Part shown: positions 18,824 to 28,315 of the stretch, in pieces | Layout: every line of letters starts with the position of its first letter | Position numbering within the stretch: position 1 is the stretch's first letter | Origin: CAYWEP01 sp964608945 | Lineage (GTDB): Bacteria > Patescibacteriota > Microgenomatia > Levybacterales > UBA12049 | DNA: 64,000 nt | Direction: 5' to 3' | Assembly: GCA_964608945.1 (NCBI GenBank) | Contig: CAZSQB010000001.1 | Span: 1-64,000 of the forward strand | Made by a program: the position numbers and the translations under genes | Notes under the pieces: model-generated | The model's input: only the letters and a program-made list of their open reading frames with translations | Told to the model about the DNA's origin: nothing | The model's database searches: none

Positions 18824-19582
18824 ATGAGTCTTTCGGTCGTGCTTGCAACATACAATGAGGAGAAAAACCTTCCTAAATGCCTATCCTCGGTAAAAGACAT
18901 TGCGAATGAGATTATTATTGTAGATGGCGGCTCACGTGATAAAACTTTGGAAATAGCAAAATCTTTCGGAGCTCAGGTTATTAGCACTGATAACCCACCG
19001 ATTTTTCATATCAACAAACAAAAAGCGATTGATAAGGCAACGAAAGATTGGGTGTTACAGCTTGATGCGGATGAAAAATTAACTCCACAGTTGCGAGCGG
19101 AGATTAAAGAAGTGATTCACAGTAAATCAGCAGCAGATGGCTACTGGATCCCCCGAAAAAACTGGTTTCTTGGTCGTTACCTTATGAAGGGTGGGCAGTA
19201 TCCTGACTACACACTCAGGCTTTATAGAAGAGGAAAGGGTAGGTTGCCGCAAAAAAGCGTACATGAGCAGGCGGTTGTGGACGGGAGCGTTTCGTATTTA
19301 CAGCATCCCTTATTACACAACGCAGACCCAAGCTTTAGGAGGTATTTGCTTCGTTTTGGAAGATATACCGACCTTATAGAGAAAGAGCTCAGGAAAAAAA
19401 AGGTAGGATACAATCCGCTACATGCAGTAAATAATTTAGCGCTCTTGCCAACGTGGTGGTTTTTTCTGACCTACATTCGTCATAAGGGATTTATGGATTC
19501 CTGGCAGGGGTTTATCTTTTCTTTTTTTTCCTCTTTAAGATTTCCAGTTGCTTATATAAAATATATAAAGAGGAGGAAATAA
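18824..19582 (+). CDS. GT2 glycosyltransferase, WaaE/KdtX-like
   Basis: This 252-residue cytoplasmic or peripheral GT2 starts LSVVLATYNEEKNL, with VDGGSRDKT and QLDADEKLTP (residues about 76-86) as the metal-binding region. It lacks a long C-terminal membrane domain. YTLRLYRRGKGRL and SVHEQ in the middle are typical of the WaaE/KdtX branch that adds beta-linked glucose to lipopolysaccharide cores, though the family is broader than that. The start codon follows directly on a composite palindrome, with no recognisable ribosome site. Confidence 0.8.
   Translation: MSLSVVLATYNEEKNLPKCLSSVKDIANEIIIVDGGSRDKTLEIAKSFGAQVISTDNPPIFHINKQKAIDKATKDWVLQLDADEKLTPQLRAEIKEVIHSKSAADGYWIPRKNWFLGRYLMKGGQYPDYTLRLYRRGKGRLPQKSVHEQAVVDGSVSYLQHPLLHNADPSFRRYLLRFGRYTDLIEKELRKKKVGYNPLHAVNNLALLPTWWFFLTYIRHKGFMDSWQGFIFSFFSSLRFPVAYIKYIKRRK
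19571..19576 (+). promoter_or_regulatory. Strong Shine-Dalgarno for galE
   Basis: AGGAGG lies seven bases before the ATG at 19584, inside the 3' end of the upstream GT2 gene. It is the best ribosome-binding site in the window, where most genes have none, so galE may be translated more strongly or independently of its neighbour. Confidence 0.75.
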
Positions 19583-19583
19583 T

Positions 19584-20597
19584 ATGCGAGTACTCGTTAC
19601 TGGTGGGGCTGGATACATTGGTAGCTTCATGACAAAGAGACTGCTGAATGAAGGGTATGATGTCATTGTGCTCGACAGCCTTGAAAATGGTCATAGAGAA
19701 GTAATTGACGAAAAAGCGACCTTTGTACAAGGTAATACTCTTGATAAGAAATTTCTTATTGGAGTGTTTGAGAAATACTCATTTGATGCAGTATTTCACT
19801 TTGCTGCGTATATATCCATGGGAGAGTCTATGGAGAAGCCAGGAATGTATATTGAGAACAATGTATTTGGAGCCATGCACATCCTTGATGCCATGGTCAA
19901 ACACAATGTTAAGACATTTATTTTTTCCTCAACTGCCGGTGTGTACGGTAATCCGGAGGTGGTTCCGATTCCTGAAGATCACCCAAAGCACCCGACAAAT
20001 CCGTATGGAGAAAGCAAGCTGTTTGTTGAAAAAATCCTTCATTGGTATCATGTCATTCACGGTATTAATTTTGCTTGTTTACGGTATTTTAATGCCGCGG
20101 GCGCAGCATTAGATGGTTCTTTAGGGGAAGATCATACTCCTGAGACGCATATTATATCCAATATCATAAACGCTGTCCTTAACAATGAAGAGTTCACGCT
20201 CTTTGGTACTGATTACAATACAGATGATGGCACATGTATTCGCGATTATATTCACGTTGTTGATTTGGTTGAGGCGCATATGTTATCCCTAAAAAAATTG
20301 CAGAATGAAAAAGGAGCCTTGTATTACAATGTTGGTACAGGTAAAGGCTACTCTAATAAAGAAGTTATAGAGATGATTAAGAAAGTTTCTTCCAGTGAAA
20401 TAAAAATAAAACATGCAGAAAGAAGACCGGGTGATGCACAGATCCTGGTTGCAAATCCAGACAGGATAAAAAAAGATATAGGTTTTATCCCGAAATACTC
20501 AGATCTTGAAACGATAATTATAACTGCATGGGAATGGCACAGACGCAAGTCTCGTCCAAAGGACGATCAGCCTTTGGCTGAAAATAATTCAAAATGA
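19584..20597 (+). CDS. galE: UDP-glucose 4-epimerase
   Basis: This 337-residue extended SDR would interconvert UDP-glucose and UDP-galactose (or the N-acetyl forms) in the cytoplasm, supplying galactose units. GGAGYIG (G7, G10, G13) binds NAD. SSTAGVYG (S116/T117) and YGESK (Y141, K145) form the catalytic triad. RYFNAAGA and the RRPGDA region near residue 280 match the GalE substrate domain. Full length for the family. It has a strong AGGAGG upstream and a four-base overlap with the next gene. Confidence 0.88.
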   Translation: MRVLVTGGAGYIGSFMTKRLLNEGYDVIVLDSLENGHREVIDEKATFVQGNTLDKKFLIGVFEKYSFDAVFHFAAYISMGESMEKPGMYIENNVFGAMHILDAMVKHNVKTFIFSSTAGVYGNPEVVPIPEDHPKHPTNPYGESKLFVEKILHWYHVIHGINFACLRYFNAAGAALDGSLGEDHTPETHIISNIINAVLNNEEFTLFGTDYNTDDGTCIRDYIHVVDLVEAHMLSLKKLQNEKGALYYNVGTGKGYSNKEVIEMIKKVSSSEIKIKHAERRPGDAQILVANPDRIKKDIGFIPKYSDLETIIITAWEWHRRKSRPKDDQPLAENNSK

Positions 20598-21121
20598 GAA
20601 TACATCTCCTGATTCTCATCGCAACTCTCTTTTTTCTCTTTCTTCCTAAACATATATCATACGCCGAGTCGAGTTATGTTCTACCCTATCCTTCTGAAAT
20701 GCCTGGTAGCAAGTTTTATCATGCATTTGCTCTGTGGGACAAAATTATGGAGTATTGGCACTTTGGAAGCTTAAGTCAATTCCGTTACAACCGGGAGCAA
20801 TCTGATAAATATTTGGTTGAGGCAAAGACGCTTTTTGAATATAAGCAGTATCTTCTGGCGCTGCCAGCGCTTAAAAAATCGGATACATATTTTGAACAAG
20901 CAAAATTTTGGCTTGAAAAAGCAAAAAAAGAACAAAAAACTGATTCAAGAATAACATCACTGTTCCGAGAAGCAGCGTTAAAACATATTGAAGTATTGTT
21001 GTTGGTAAAGAAACAAAGTCCGGAAACATTTGTGTGGCAGCCGGAAAACAAACAGTCAACAGCCCTCTATTTAAAAAATGATATCGAAAAGGCAATCCTG
21101 GTTCGACAATCATGTCTGTAA
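20594..21121 (+). CDS. Small exported helical protein (DUF5667-like)
   Basis: This 175-residue protein begins with a hydrophobic signal-type segment (residues 4-24, ending near SYAES), which predicts export. The mature part is Lys/Glu-rich and helical. It opens YVLPYPSEMPGSKFYH, followed by an amphipathic W/F stretch; this resembles the start of DUF5667-type proteins, in which a LPGS-F-Y motif precedes helical repeats. No catalytic motif is visible. It is wedged between galE and a GT-C gene with overlaps on both sides, so it may be an accessory factor of the glycan machinery. Confidence 0.6.
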   Translation: MRIHLLILIATLFFLFLPKHISYAESSYVLPYPSEMPGSKFYHAFALWDKIMEYWHFGSLSQFRYNREQSDKYLVEAKTLFEYKQYLLALPALKKSDTYFEQAKFWLEKAKKEQKTDSRITSLFREAALKHIEVLLLVKKQSPETFVWQPENKQSTALYLKNDIEKAILVRQSCL

Positions 21122-22251
21122 AACAAATATTGTTTATTAGTTACGCGCTCTTTTTGTTATCCGTAACAGTATTTTCGTATACGTTTGTTGATAGCAACCT
21201 CTCCTACTTAAACTTCTTATATTCCGGTTTTGCAACGCAAAAAAGAGCAATAGTGACGATCTTGTTTATTTTCATTATTTCTCTTTCATTTGTTTATTAT
21301 TTTCTTTTCCTTCGTCTTTTACAAAAAAAACAACTATCTCTCACTGAAGTAAAAATTCTTATCGGCATAGCCATTGGCTTGTTATTCTTTTCTTATCCTG
21401 CAATGCTTTCCTATGACATTTTCAACTATATCGCAACGGCAAAAGTCCTTTTTTTATATTGGGAGAACCCATATATTTTGATGCCAATCGATTTCCCTCA
21501 TGAACCGCTCCTTGCTTTTATGCACGCCGCAAACAAAACAGCGTTGTATGGGCCAAGCTGGCTCGTGATCAGCGGAGTACCACATAGTATTGGGGTAGGA
21601 AATTTTCTACTAACACTTTTCAGTTTTAAGCTATTCATAGTTCTATTCTTTCTTGCAACGGTTCGCCTTATTTGGAAAATATCAAATAACACTTTCTCTG
21701 TTTTGTTGTTTTCTCTCAATCCGCTTATCATTGTTGAAACAATCGTTAGTGGTCATAATGATATCGTCATGATATTTTTTGCTCTCATGGCATATTATTT
21801 ATTGGTAAGAAAAAAAATATGGTTGGCAATACCATTTTTTTTACTCTCCGTGTTTATTAAGTATGCAACGTTATTTCTTGTGCCGGTTTTTGCTTACGCG
21901 TTATGGAAAACATATAGAAAAGAAAAAGTGCATTGGAGTGGCATTTTTTACTACTCATGTCTTTCCCTCTTTGTAATTTTCTTTCTTTCACCAATCCGCG
22001 AGGAAATATATCCTTGGTACGCGCTGTGGTTTTTGCCCTTTGCATTTTTGATTCCTGAAAGAAAACTGCTTCTTTTTATTTCTCTCATTTTTTCCTTTAG
22101 TCTGCTGTTTCGGTATATTCCCTTTATGCTTACGGGAAACTATTTTGGCATGACGCCTGTTTTGAAGATAGCACTTACTTTTTTTCCTCTTTGTATCGGC
22201 TTGGTGTTACTTATGATTAATAAACTATGGCGAAAAACGTACTTCCGATAA
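21112..22251 (+). CDS. MptA/B-like polytopic mannosyltransferase-type protein
   Basis: This 379-residue protein has about ten membrane segments. SYDIFNYIATAKV followed by WENPY (residues about 100-125) and LNPLIIVETIVSGHNDI near residue 205 match the loops of polyprenol-phosphomannose-dependent alpha-1,6-mannosyltransferases of the MptA/MptB group (GT87-like). The His-Asn-Asp after the central membrane pair is the strongest marker. Related in kind, though not closely, to 6252-7496. It overlaps 10 bases upstream and 25 bases downstream. Confidence 0.65.
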   Translation: MSVKQILFISYALFLLSVTVFSYTFVDSNLSYLNFLYSGFATQKRAIVTILFIFIISLSFVYYFLFLRLLQKKQLSLTEVKILIGIAIGLLFFSYPAMLSYDIFNYIATAKVLFLYWENPYILMPIDFPHEPLLAFMHAANKTALYGPSWLVISGVPHSIGVGNFLLTLFSFKLFIVLFFLATVRLIWKISNNTFSVLLFSLNPLIIVETIVSGHNDIVMIFFALMAYYLLVRKKIWLAIPFFLLSVFIKYATLFLVPVFAYALWKTYRKEKVHWSGIFYYSCLSLFVIFFLSPIREEIYPWYALWFLPFAFLIPERKLLLFISLIFSFSLLFRYIPFMLTGNYFGMTPVLKIALTFFPLCIGLVLLMINKLWRKTYFR

Positions 22252-23867
22252 TCATCTGTCTAGTTTTTGCCTTTATTGCTGGATTTGCCTTACTGCATCC
22301 AGGTCTCCCGCCAACCCATGATGGAGAATCTCATGTCATACGGTTCTATGAGTTTGATAAAACATTAAGGGATGGAAACGTTTATCCAAGGTGGGCACCT
22401 GACTTAAACAATGGATATGGCGTACCATTATTTAACTACGTTTATCCGCTTCCCAATTACATAGCCTCATTTTTCCATTTCTTTGGGTTTAGTTTTATCG
22501 ATGCGCTTAAATTAAATCTTTTTTTTGCAACGATGTTTGGGGCAGTGTTTTTTTATGCTTGGTCAAAAGAATATTGGGGCAATCTTGGAGGTATTGTATC
22601 GTCAGTTTTTTATACTTTTTCTCCCTATCGATTCGTTGATATCTATGTCAGAGGATCTGTTGGGGAAGTGTGGGCGCTTGCTTTTTTTCCTGCATTTTTG
22701 TGGTCATTTGATCAGGTTGTTAAAAGGGAAAAAAATATATATATACCTCTTTCTGCAGTATTTTTGTCACTTATTATTTTTTCTCACAATATTTTGGCAG
22801 TAATGTTTTTTTGTTTTGTTATTTTTTATGCTCTGTATTATCTATTACAACAAAAAAATAAAAAATCTTCTGTCATACCAGTGTTCACTATTGTATTTAT
22901 TGGTCTTGGCATGTCTGCGATTTTTTGGCTGCCTGCCCTGCTGGAGCAAAAATATGCAACAGGCTTGCAGATATTTGATATAAGACAAAATTTTCCGGAA
23001 GTTTATGAACTATTAATTCCTTCTTGGGGATCAGGTTTTTCTAGAGAAAGCTTAGGGAATAAAATGTCTTACCAGATAGGTGTGTCAAACCTCATTGCGA
23101 CTTTCATCTCATTTATTGGCTGGATTGTTTTATTAAAACGTAAAGATAAAAAAACAGCAAATCTATTACTGTTTTTCCTTGTATCGTTTGCAGTTATATG
23201 CTTTCTTATGCTTAAACAATCACTCTCGATTTGGGAAAAGGTTTCGATTATGCAGTATTTTCAATTTCCATGGCGGTTTTTGAGCCTCATTATTCTTATA
23301 ACTTCTTTTTTGGCGGGGAGTATATACAAGTTTTGGACAAATAAAATACTCTTTTTTATTATGATCGGATCTACCGTGCTACTTACGATCGGATATACAA
23401 AACCTGCCTATTACCACCGCAGACAGGACGCCTACTATCTCACAAGAAGCAATTTTATTGACGGAACAAATAGTCCCGGAAATTTCTTCAATACGATATG
23501 GTTTGACAAGACGCTGAAAAAACAGACGGCAAAATTAAAGCTGACAGACGCGAAGGATGGACGCATTGCTCAGAATACTGTACAATCGCAATACCATTCG
23601 TTTACAGTGGAAACTGCTAGTGCCACGTCTGCTTCCTTGCAAACCGCTTATTTTCCCGGCTGGAAAGTTTTTCTTGATGGAAAACCAACGGTTATAACAG
23701 AGAAGAACGGTATAATTATCTTTCATCTACAAAAAGGGAGACATATTGTTGAAGCAAAGTTTACTGATACAATAGTAAGAAGGGTTGCTATGATGATTAG
23801 TCTTTTGTCGTTCGCTGTTTTACTGTATATAACGTATAGATCTTTAAATCTTTCCAAGCAAAGATGA
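22227..23867 (+). CDS. PTPS-related polytopic membrane protein, copy 2
   Basis: This 546-residue paralogue of 15700-17352 repeats its order of motifs: LHPGLPPTHDGESHVIR (residues about 23-39), YPRW, YPLPNY, SPYRFVDIYVRGSVGE near residue 135, a central QYFQFPWR, and a C-terminal beta-rich domain with YFPGWKVFLDGKP. Both copies look intact, so they probably act at different steps of the same glycan. The start lies 25 bases inside the previous gene, an unusually long overlap, but no later ATG precedes the first membrane segment. Confidence 0.7.
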   Translation: MAKNVLPIIICLVFAFIAGFALLHPGLPPTHDGESHVIRFYEFDKTLRDGNVYPRWAPDLNNGYGVPLFNYVYPLPNYIASFFHFFGFSFIDALKLNLFFATMFGAVFFYAWSKEYWGNLGGIVSSVFYTFSPYRFVDIYVRGSVGEVWALAFFPAFLWSFDQVVKREKNIYIPLSAVFLSLIIFSHNILAVMFFCFVIFYALYYLLQQKNKKSSVIPVFTIVFIGLGMSAIFWLPALLEQKYATGLQIFDIRQNFPEVYELLIPSWGSGFSRESLGNKMSYQIGVSNLIATFISFIGWIVLLKRKDKKTANLLLFFLVSFAVICFLMLKQSLSIWEKVSIMQYFQFPWRFLSLIILITSFLAGSIYKFWTNKILFFIMIGSTVLLTIGYTKPAYYHRRQDAYYLTRSNFIDGTNSPGNFFNTIWFDKTLKKQTAKLKLTDAKDGRIAQNTVQSQYHSFTVETASATSASLQTAYFPGWKVFLDGKPTVITEKNGIIIFHLQKGRHIVEAKFTDTIVRRVAMMISLLSFAVLLYITYRSLNLSKQR

Positions 23868-24928
23868 ATATTGCTATTGATATATCGCCGCTTACAACCG
23901 GACACTATCTCAAGCATAGAGTGCGGGGGACTGGGTTTTATCTCGAAAACCTGCAGAAAAGTTTAAAAAAATATTTCCCGCAGCATACATACATGTCATT
24001 TCATCAGGGTTTGCAGGAACCAAAGAACGCTGACCTCGTTCATTATCCGTATTTTGAACCGTTTTTTCTTACCTTACCTCTTCTGAAACGTAAAAAGCGC
24101 GTTGTCACAGTTCATGATTTGACACCACTCGTTTTTCCGAAGCATTTCCCACCTGGCATAAAAGGAAATATCCGCTGGTGGATACAAAAAAAAGCGCTTG
24201 CTGGATCTGATGCGATTATTACCGATTCTGAATCGTCAAAGAAAGATATTATCCGCTTTGTTGGCGTCCCGACTACAAAAGTTCACACAATATATCTGGC
24301 AGCAGGAAAGGAGTTTGGGCAAGTTGATAAGCGCAAAGCAAAAAACGCACTGCAGGACGAATATGGTCTTCCTGACAAATTTGCGCTGTATGTCGGAGAT
24401 GCTACGTGGAACAAAAATTTACCGAATTTGATAAAAGCAATAAAAAAAACTGACATTCCACTTGTTATGACTGGAAAGGCACTCGTTGATGCAAATATTG
24501 ATCATAATAATCCTTGGAACAGGGATTTGATAGAGGTGCAACAACTGGTGAAAGAAGATAGGCATATTGTGCGTTTGGGTTTTGTTCCGATTGATGATCT
24601 TGTCAGTCTGTATAATGCGGCAACGGTTTTTGTTATGCCATCCTCATATGAAGGATTTGGGCTTCCTGTCCTTGAGGCTATGCAGAGCGGATGTCCTGTT
24701 GTTACGAGTAGGAACGGCTCGATCCCCGAAATTGCTCAAGACGCAGTTTACTTTGTTGATGCTGATAACGATGAGAGTATTGCTGAGGGTATTTCGACTG
24801 TTTTTCATAGTGAAAAACTTCGTCATACGTTGAGTACGAAAGGGCTTGGGCAGGCAGCTTTGTTTTCATGGAAAAAATGCGCTTCACAAACTCTGGATGT
24901 ATATAAAGCTGTATTAAAAACCTCATGA
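23864..24928 (+). CDS. GT4 glycosyltransferase (mannosyltransferase-type)
   Basis: This 354-residue GT-B enzyme has an N-terminal acceptor domain with RGTGFYLENL and VTVHDLTPLVFP, features of MtfB-like mannosyltransferases. The donor domain starts near LYVGDATWNKNL (residue about 178). SYEGFGLPVLEAM gives the E-x7-E pair (E263, E271), followed by GSIPEIA. It is soluble or peripheral and cytoplasmic. It overlaps four bases with both neighbours and lies directly before a flippase gene, consistent with building a lipid-linked oligosaccharide before export. Confidence 0.85.
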   Translation: MNIAIDISPLTTGHYLKHRVRGTGFYLENLQKSLKKYFPQHTYMSFHQGLQEPKNADLVHYPYFEPFFLTLPLLKRKKRVVTVHDLTPLVFPKHFPPGIKGNIRWWIQKKALAGSDAIITDSESSKKDIIRFVGVPTTKVHTIYLAAGKEFGQVDKRKAKNALQDEYGLPDKFALYVGDATWNKNLPNLIKAIKKTDIPLVMTGKALVDANIDHNNPWNRDLIEVQQLVKEDRHIVRLGFVPIDDLVSLYNAATVFVMPSSYEGFGLPVLEAMQSGCPVVTSRNGSIPEIAQDAVYFVDADNDESIAEGISTVFHSEKLRHTLSTKGLGQAALFSWKKCASQTLDVYKAVLKTS

Positions 24929-26169
24929 TTAAAACATTACTCTCTAATCGTTTCGTTCATGCAGCTTTGTGGATGTATGTCGCTGTTGGCGTTACAAGTA
25001 TTGGGAATTATATCTATCATCTTCTTATGGCGCGGATGCTCAATCCATCTTCTCTGCTTGGGGAACTAGAAGGCGTCATATCTTTTATGTATATTTTGTC
25101 TGTGCCTCTTCTTACTGTCTCGTTGGCAGTCGTTAAGTTTGTTTCTGTATATAAAGGGAAAAATAGAACTCAGGAAATAAGTGGTTTTTATTTTTTTCTT
25201 CGCAGTAAGGTGTTGCTTTTTGGTGGCGTTGCGAGTGTCATACTACTTCTTTTCTCGCCTTTTCTAAAAAGCTTCCTCCATCTTTCATCCTATTCTCTTG
25301 TTTTGTTGCTAGTTATTAATTTTGTTGTTGGGACATATGTTGTTGTTGGTCGGAGTATATTGCAGGGACTTTCGGATTTCTTTGGTTTTGCAATATCGAC
25401 TAGTGTCGAAACCATTGTCAAACTCGTCCTTGCAGTGTTACTGGTTTCTGTTGGTTTTAAAGTCGTTGGAGCGTTTGGAGCAATAATTATTGGGAGTGTC
25501 ATTGGAGCGTTTGTTTTGTATGGCTTGCTGAAGTCGTTTCAGGCAAAATCTACGGAATTTATAGACGCATCGGCATTTTATCGGTACATAGTACCGGTAT
25601 TTTTTACCATGTTGGCTGTCACTTCTTTGTACTCAACTGATGTCATCTTGGTACGGCATTTTTTTCCGGGTAATCAGTCTGGTGATTATGCTGTGTTATC
25701 GATTATGGGTAAAGTTATCTTTTTTGCAGTATCTCCTATTTCTATAGTTTTGTTCCCATTGATATCTGAACGTCACACAAAAGGGGAAAAATATGATCGA
25801 TTTTTGTGGACAGGGTTTGGGTTGACTTTTGTAGGAGCTGCAATAATCACTGCGATTTATTTTTGGCAAGGAGAATTAATGATATTACTTTTGCCTGGAG
25901 AGAACTACCTGCATGTTGCTTCACTTTTGGGTCTTATGGGGATTTTTATTGGGTTCTATTCTCTCTGTGTTCTTATGGCGAATTTCTATCTTTCTATTCA
26001 TAAAACGAGGCAAAATTTTTTTATTGTATCCGCAGCGATAGCGCAAATACTAGGCATCTATTTTTTTCATAGAGACCTGTCTCAGGTGATTCAGGTTTCT
26101 ATTATCGTATCGTTTGTACTCCTTATTTCCCTTTTGCTATACTACCCCTATGTTTGGGACAGGAAATAG
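24925..26169 (+). CDS. Polysaccharide flippase (MOP superfamily, Wzx-like)
   Basis: This 414-residue protein consists almost entirely of paired hydrophobic segments (about twelve) with short charged loops. That is the layout of MOP-superfamily oligosaccharide flippases. The N-terminal GNYIYHLLMARMLNPSSLLGEL resembles the Y-x3-ARxLGP-x-xYG signature of the polysaccharide biosynthesis (Wzx/RfbX) branch. It would move undecaprenyl-linked oligosaccharide across the membrane, and it sits among transferases. No other flippase or ABC exporter is visible in the window. Confidence 0.75.
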   Translation: MIKTLLSNRFVHAALWMYVAVGVTSIGNYIYHLLMARMLNPSSLLGELEGVISFMYILSVPLLTVSLAVVKFVSVYKGKNRTQEISGFYFFLRSKVLLFGGVASVILLLFSPFLKSFLHLSSYSLVLLLVINFVVGTYVVVGRSILQGLSDFFGFAISTSVETIVKLVLAVLLVSVGFKVVGAFGAIIIGSVIGAFVLYGLLKSFQAKSTEFIDASAFYRYIVPVFFTMLAVTSLYSTDVILVRHFFPGNQSGDYAVLSIMGKVIFFAVSPISIVLFPLISERHTKGEKYDRFLWTGFGLTFVGAAIITAIYFWQGELMILLLPGENYLHVASLLGLMGIFIGFYSLCVLMANFYLSIHKTRQNFFIVSAAIAQILGIYFFHRDLSQVIQVSIIVSFVLLISLLLYYPYVWDRK

Positions 26170-26184
26170 CCGCTTATTTTCTCT

Positions 26185-26985
26185 ATGAAAAAGAAGATGC
26201 ATCTTATCTCCGTCATTATTCCTGCATACAAACAGGAAAAAACAATTAAAGATGATTTAATACGCATTAAACACGTCCTGGATCAACTCCGATATGATTA
26301 TGAAATCATTCTTGTTGTCGATGGTAACGTTGATAAGACTTTGCAGAACGTCCAAAAAATGAAATTTAACAAAATTGTTGCAACTGGATACAACGTCAAC
26401 AAAGGAAAAGGGCATGCTGTCAGATTTGGGATGGCAAAGGCAAAAGGAGATATTATCGCCTTCATTGACGCCGGTATGGATATAAATCCGAATGGACTTT
26501 CGATGCTCATGGAACATTTTGAGTGGTACAATGCTGATATTATTGTAGGAAGTAAATTACATCCTGTATCAAAAGTTGACTATCCAGTTACGAGAAAGAT
26601 CCTTTCTTGGGGGTATAGGACATTAGTAAGGTTGCTATTCGGCTTATCAGTCAGAGACACACAAGTGGGTATGAAATTTTTCAGAAAAAAAGTATTAGAA
26701 GATGTTCTTCCCCGACTGTTGGTAAAAACGTATGCGTTTGACATAGAAATTATTGCTGTTGCGCATTACTTAGGATACAAACGAATATTTGAAGCTCCCA
26801 TCGAACTTGATTTTACTGGCGTATCTTCAATAACCTCAAAAAATTTTTGGAACACTATCTTTTTTATGTTACGGGATACTATTGCTGTATTCTATAGATT
26901 GAAAATTTTGCATTATTATGACCGTGGTAACAGACGAAAATGGAAGTTTGATCCCGAGTTAAACTTTCGCATTAATGTTCCATAG
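26185..26985 (+). CDS. GT2, DPM1-like polyprenyl-phosphate sugar synthase
   Basis: This 266-residue GT2 has LISVIIPAYKQEKTI, VVDGNVDKT, GKGHAVRFGMAKA and FIDAGMDINP (metal-site Asp near residue 93) in DPM1 order, then RDTQVGMKFF and AFDIEIIA. The canonical DDGS is replaced by VDGN. The C-terminus carries an extension with one possible amphipathic or membrane stretch. It is the second DPM1-like enzyme of the operon and precedes another GT-C gene, so I infer that it makes a second polyprenyl-phosphate sugar donor. Confidence 0.78.
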   Translation: MKKKMHLISVIIPAYKQEKTIKDDLIRIKHVLDQLRYDYEIILVVDGNVDKTLQNVQKMKFNKIVATGYNVNKGKGHAVRFGMAKAKGDIIAFIDAGMDINPNGLSMLMEHFEWYNADIIVGSKLHPVSKVDYPVTRKILSWGYRTLVRLLFGLSVRDTQVGMKFFRKKVLEDVLPRLLVKTYAFDIEIIAVAHYLGYKRIFEAPIELDFTGVSSITSKNFWNTIFFMLRDTIAVFYRLKILHYYDRGNRRKWKFDPELNFRINVP

Positions 26986-26995
26986 AAATTTTAAG

Positions 26996-28315
26996 ATGAA
27001 AAGATATCTTCATAGTATGCGATACGCTCTTCTCATCATTCTTGTGATCGGATTTTTGCTTCGATTGTACAACTTTACTGTATGGCCACGGCACGGAGCA
27101 ACGTTTGATGAGTTTGCCTGGACATGGCTTGGCATAAATTTGATACAAAAAGGAGTACCTATTTCATGGTCCCCACATCCTCAGTATACATATCGCGAAC
27201 ACGTACGATATCAAGGTGCGGCATTTTGGGTGGTAAAACCATACCTTGAGCACCCTCCTTTATTTGGACTAATAGCAGGATCTTTTTCTCTATTGAATGG
27301 TGCAAAAGACATGTACGAAGTAACGCTTCATACTATGCGACCTCTTGCGCTTCTTTTTGGCACGGTATCAATTCTCGCAATATTTCTTTTGATGAATCAA
27401 CTATACGGCGTGTATGTTGGTTTATTGACTAGCTTATTATACGCTACAATCCCAACGATTGTGGTCGGATCTCGAATTGTCCAGAACGAGAATTTCTTGA
27501 TACCAGTCTGGCTGTTTGCATTATTTTTTATCACTAAATACTTAAAAACCAATAAGAAAAGATACAGAAATATAGCAGCAATAATTGCTGGGTTATTATC
27601 GCTTGCAAAGGTACCATGGCTGGTTGCCGGTTTTTCGTTATCGATAATAATGGCATATAGGGGAAAATGGAAAGACACATTTATTGTAGGAAGCATTAGT
27701 TTTTTATTATTTTCACTGTATATAATCTATGGAGTTTATTATGATAAAGAACTTTTCATAAAACTTTTACAACTTCAGACTGCGCGGTACGATATTAGTT
27801 TTAATGGTTTTTTCTCTATCTTCACCTCACCGCTACTTGTAGATAGGTACTATCTAGATGGATGGATTCTTTTTGGATGGATTGCAATAGCACTTCTTTT
27901 CAGAGATATAAAAAAGCATTTCTTAATTATTTTTCCATTCCTAGCATACTTAATAATTTATATAGCGGGAATACCTGACGAGCCAGGACATGGATGGTAT
28001 CGGTATCCATTTTATCCATTTTTGGTTGCAAGTATAGCATTGTTTCTTAAGGAATATTTTGTTAAAAATAGAATATTAACGTTTTTATTCCTAGTTTTTA
28101 TTGGCTTTTCTCTATTTCATTCTTCTTGGGTGAATATGTTCGGTTTTTCTTATACTCTATATAGGTTGATTATTCTAGGATTTTTATTCGTGCTAACGCC
28201 ATTATTTATAAAATCTAGTTCCCTCACAAAAATTACAAAAGTCATATCATACATCTGGCTTTTCTTTTTTATTCTTTTGAATATTTGGTCAGTAATACTC
28301 TATAATGAACAATGA
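26996..28315 (+). CDS. GT39-like membrane glycosyltransferase
   Basis: This has 439 residues from the ATG at 26996. An ATG at 26975 would add seven residues and overlap the previous gene, and cannot be excluded. After the first hydrophobic segment it has TFDEFAWTWLG (D38, E39), then an unusually long outside loop with His/Tyr/Arg residues and EHPPLFGL, the counterpart of the KPPL element of ArnT. About ten further membrane segments follow, with only a short C-terminal tail. A polyprenyl-phosphate sugar donor is expected from the family. Confidence 0.7.
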   Translation: MKRYLHSMRYALLIILVIGFLLRLYNFTVWPRHGATFDEFAWTWLGINLIQKGVPISWSPHPQYTYREHVRYQGAAFWVVKPYLEHPPLFGLIAGSFSLLNGAKDMYEVTLHTMRPLALLFGTVSILAIFLLMNQLYGVYVGLLTSLLYATIPTIVVGSRIVQNENFLIPVWLFALFFITKYLKTNKKRYRNIAAIIAGLLSLAKVPWLVAGFSLSIIMAYRGKWKDTFIVGSISFLLFSLYIIYGVYYDKELFIKLLQLQTARYDISFNGFFSIFTSPLLVDRYYLDGWILFGWIAIALLFRDIKKHFLIIFPFLAYLIIYIAGIPDEPGHGWYRYPFYPFLVASIALFLKEYFVKNRILTFLFLVFIGFSLFHSSWVNMFGFSYTLYRLIILGFLFVLTPLFIKSSSLTKITKVISYIWLFFFILLNIWSVILYNEQ

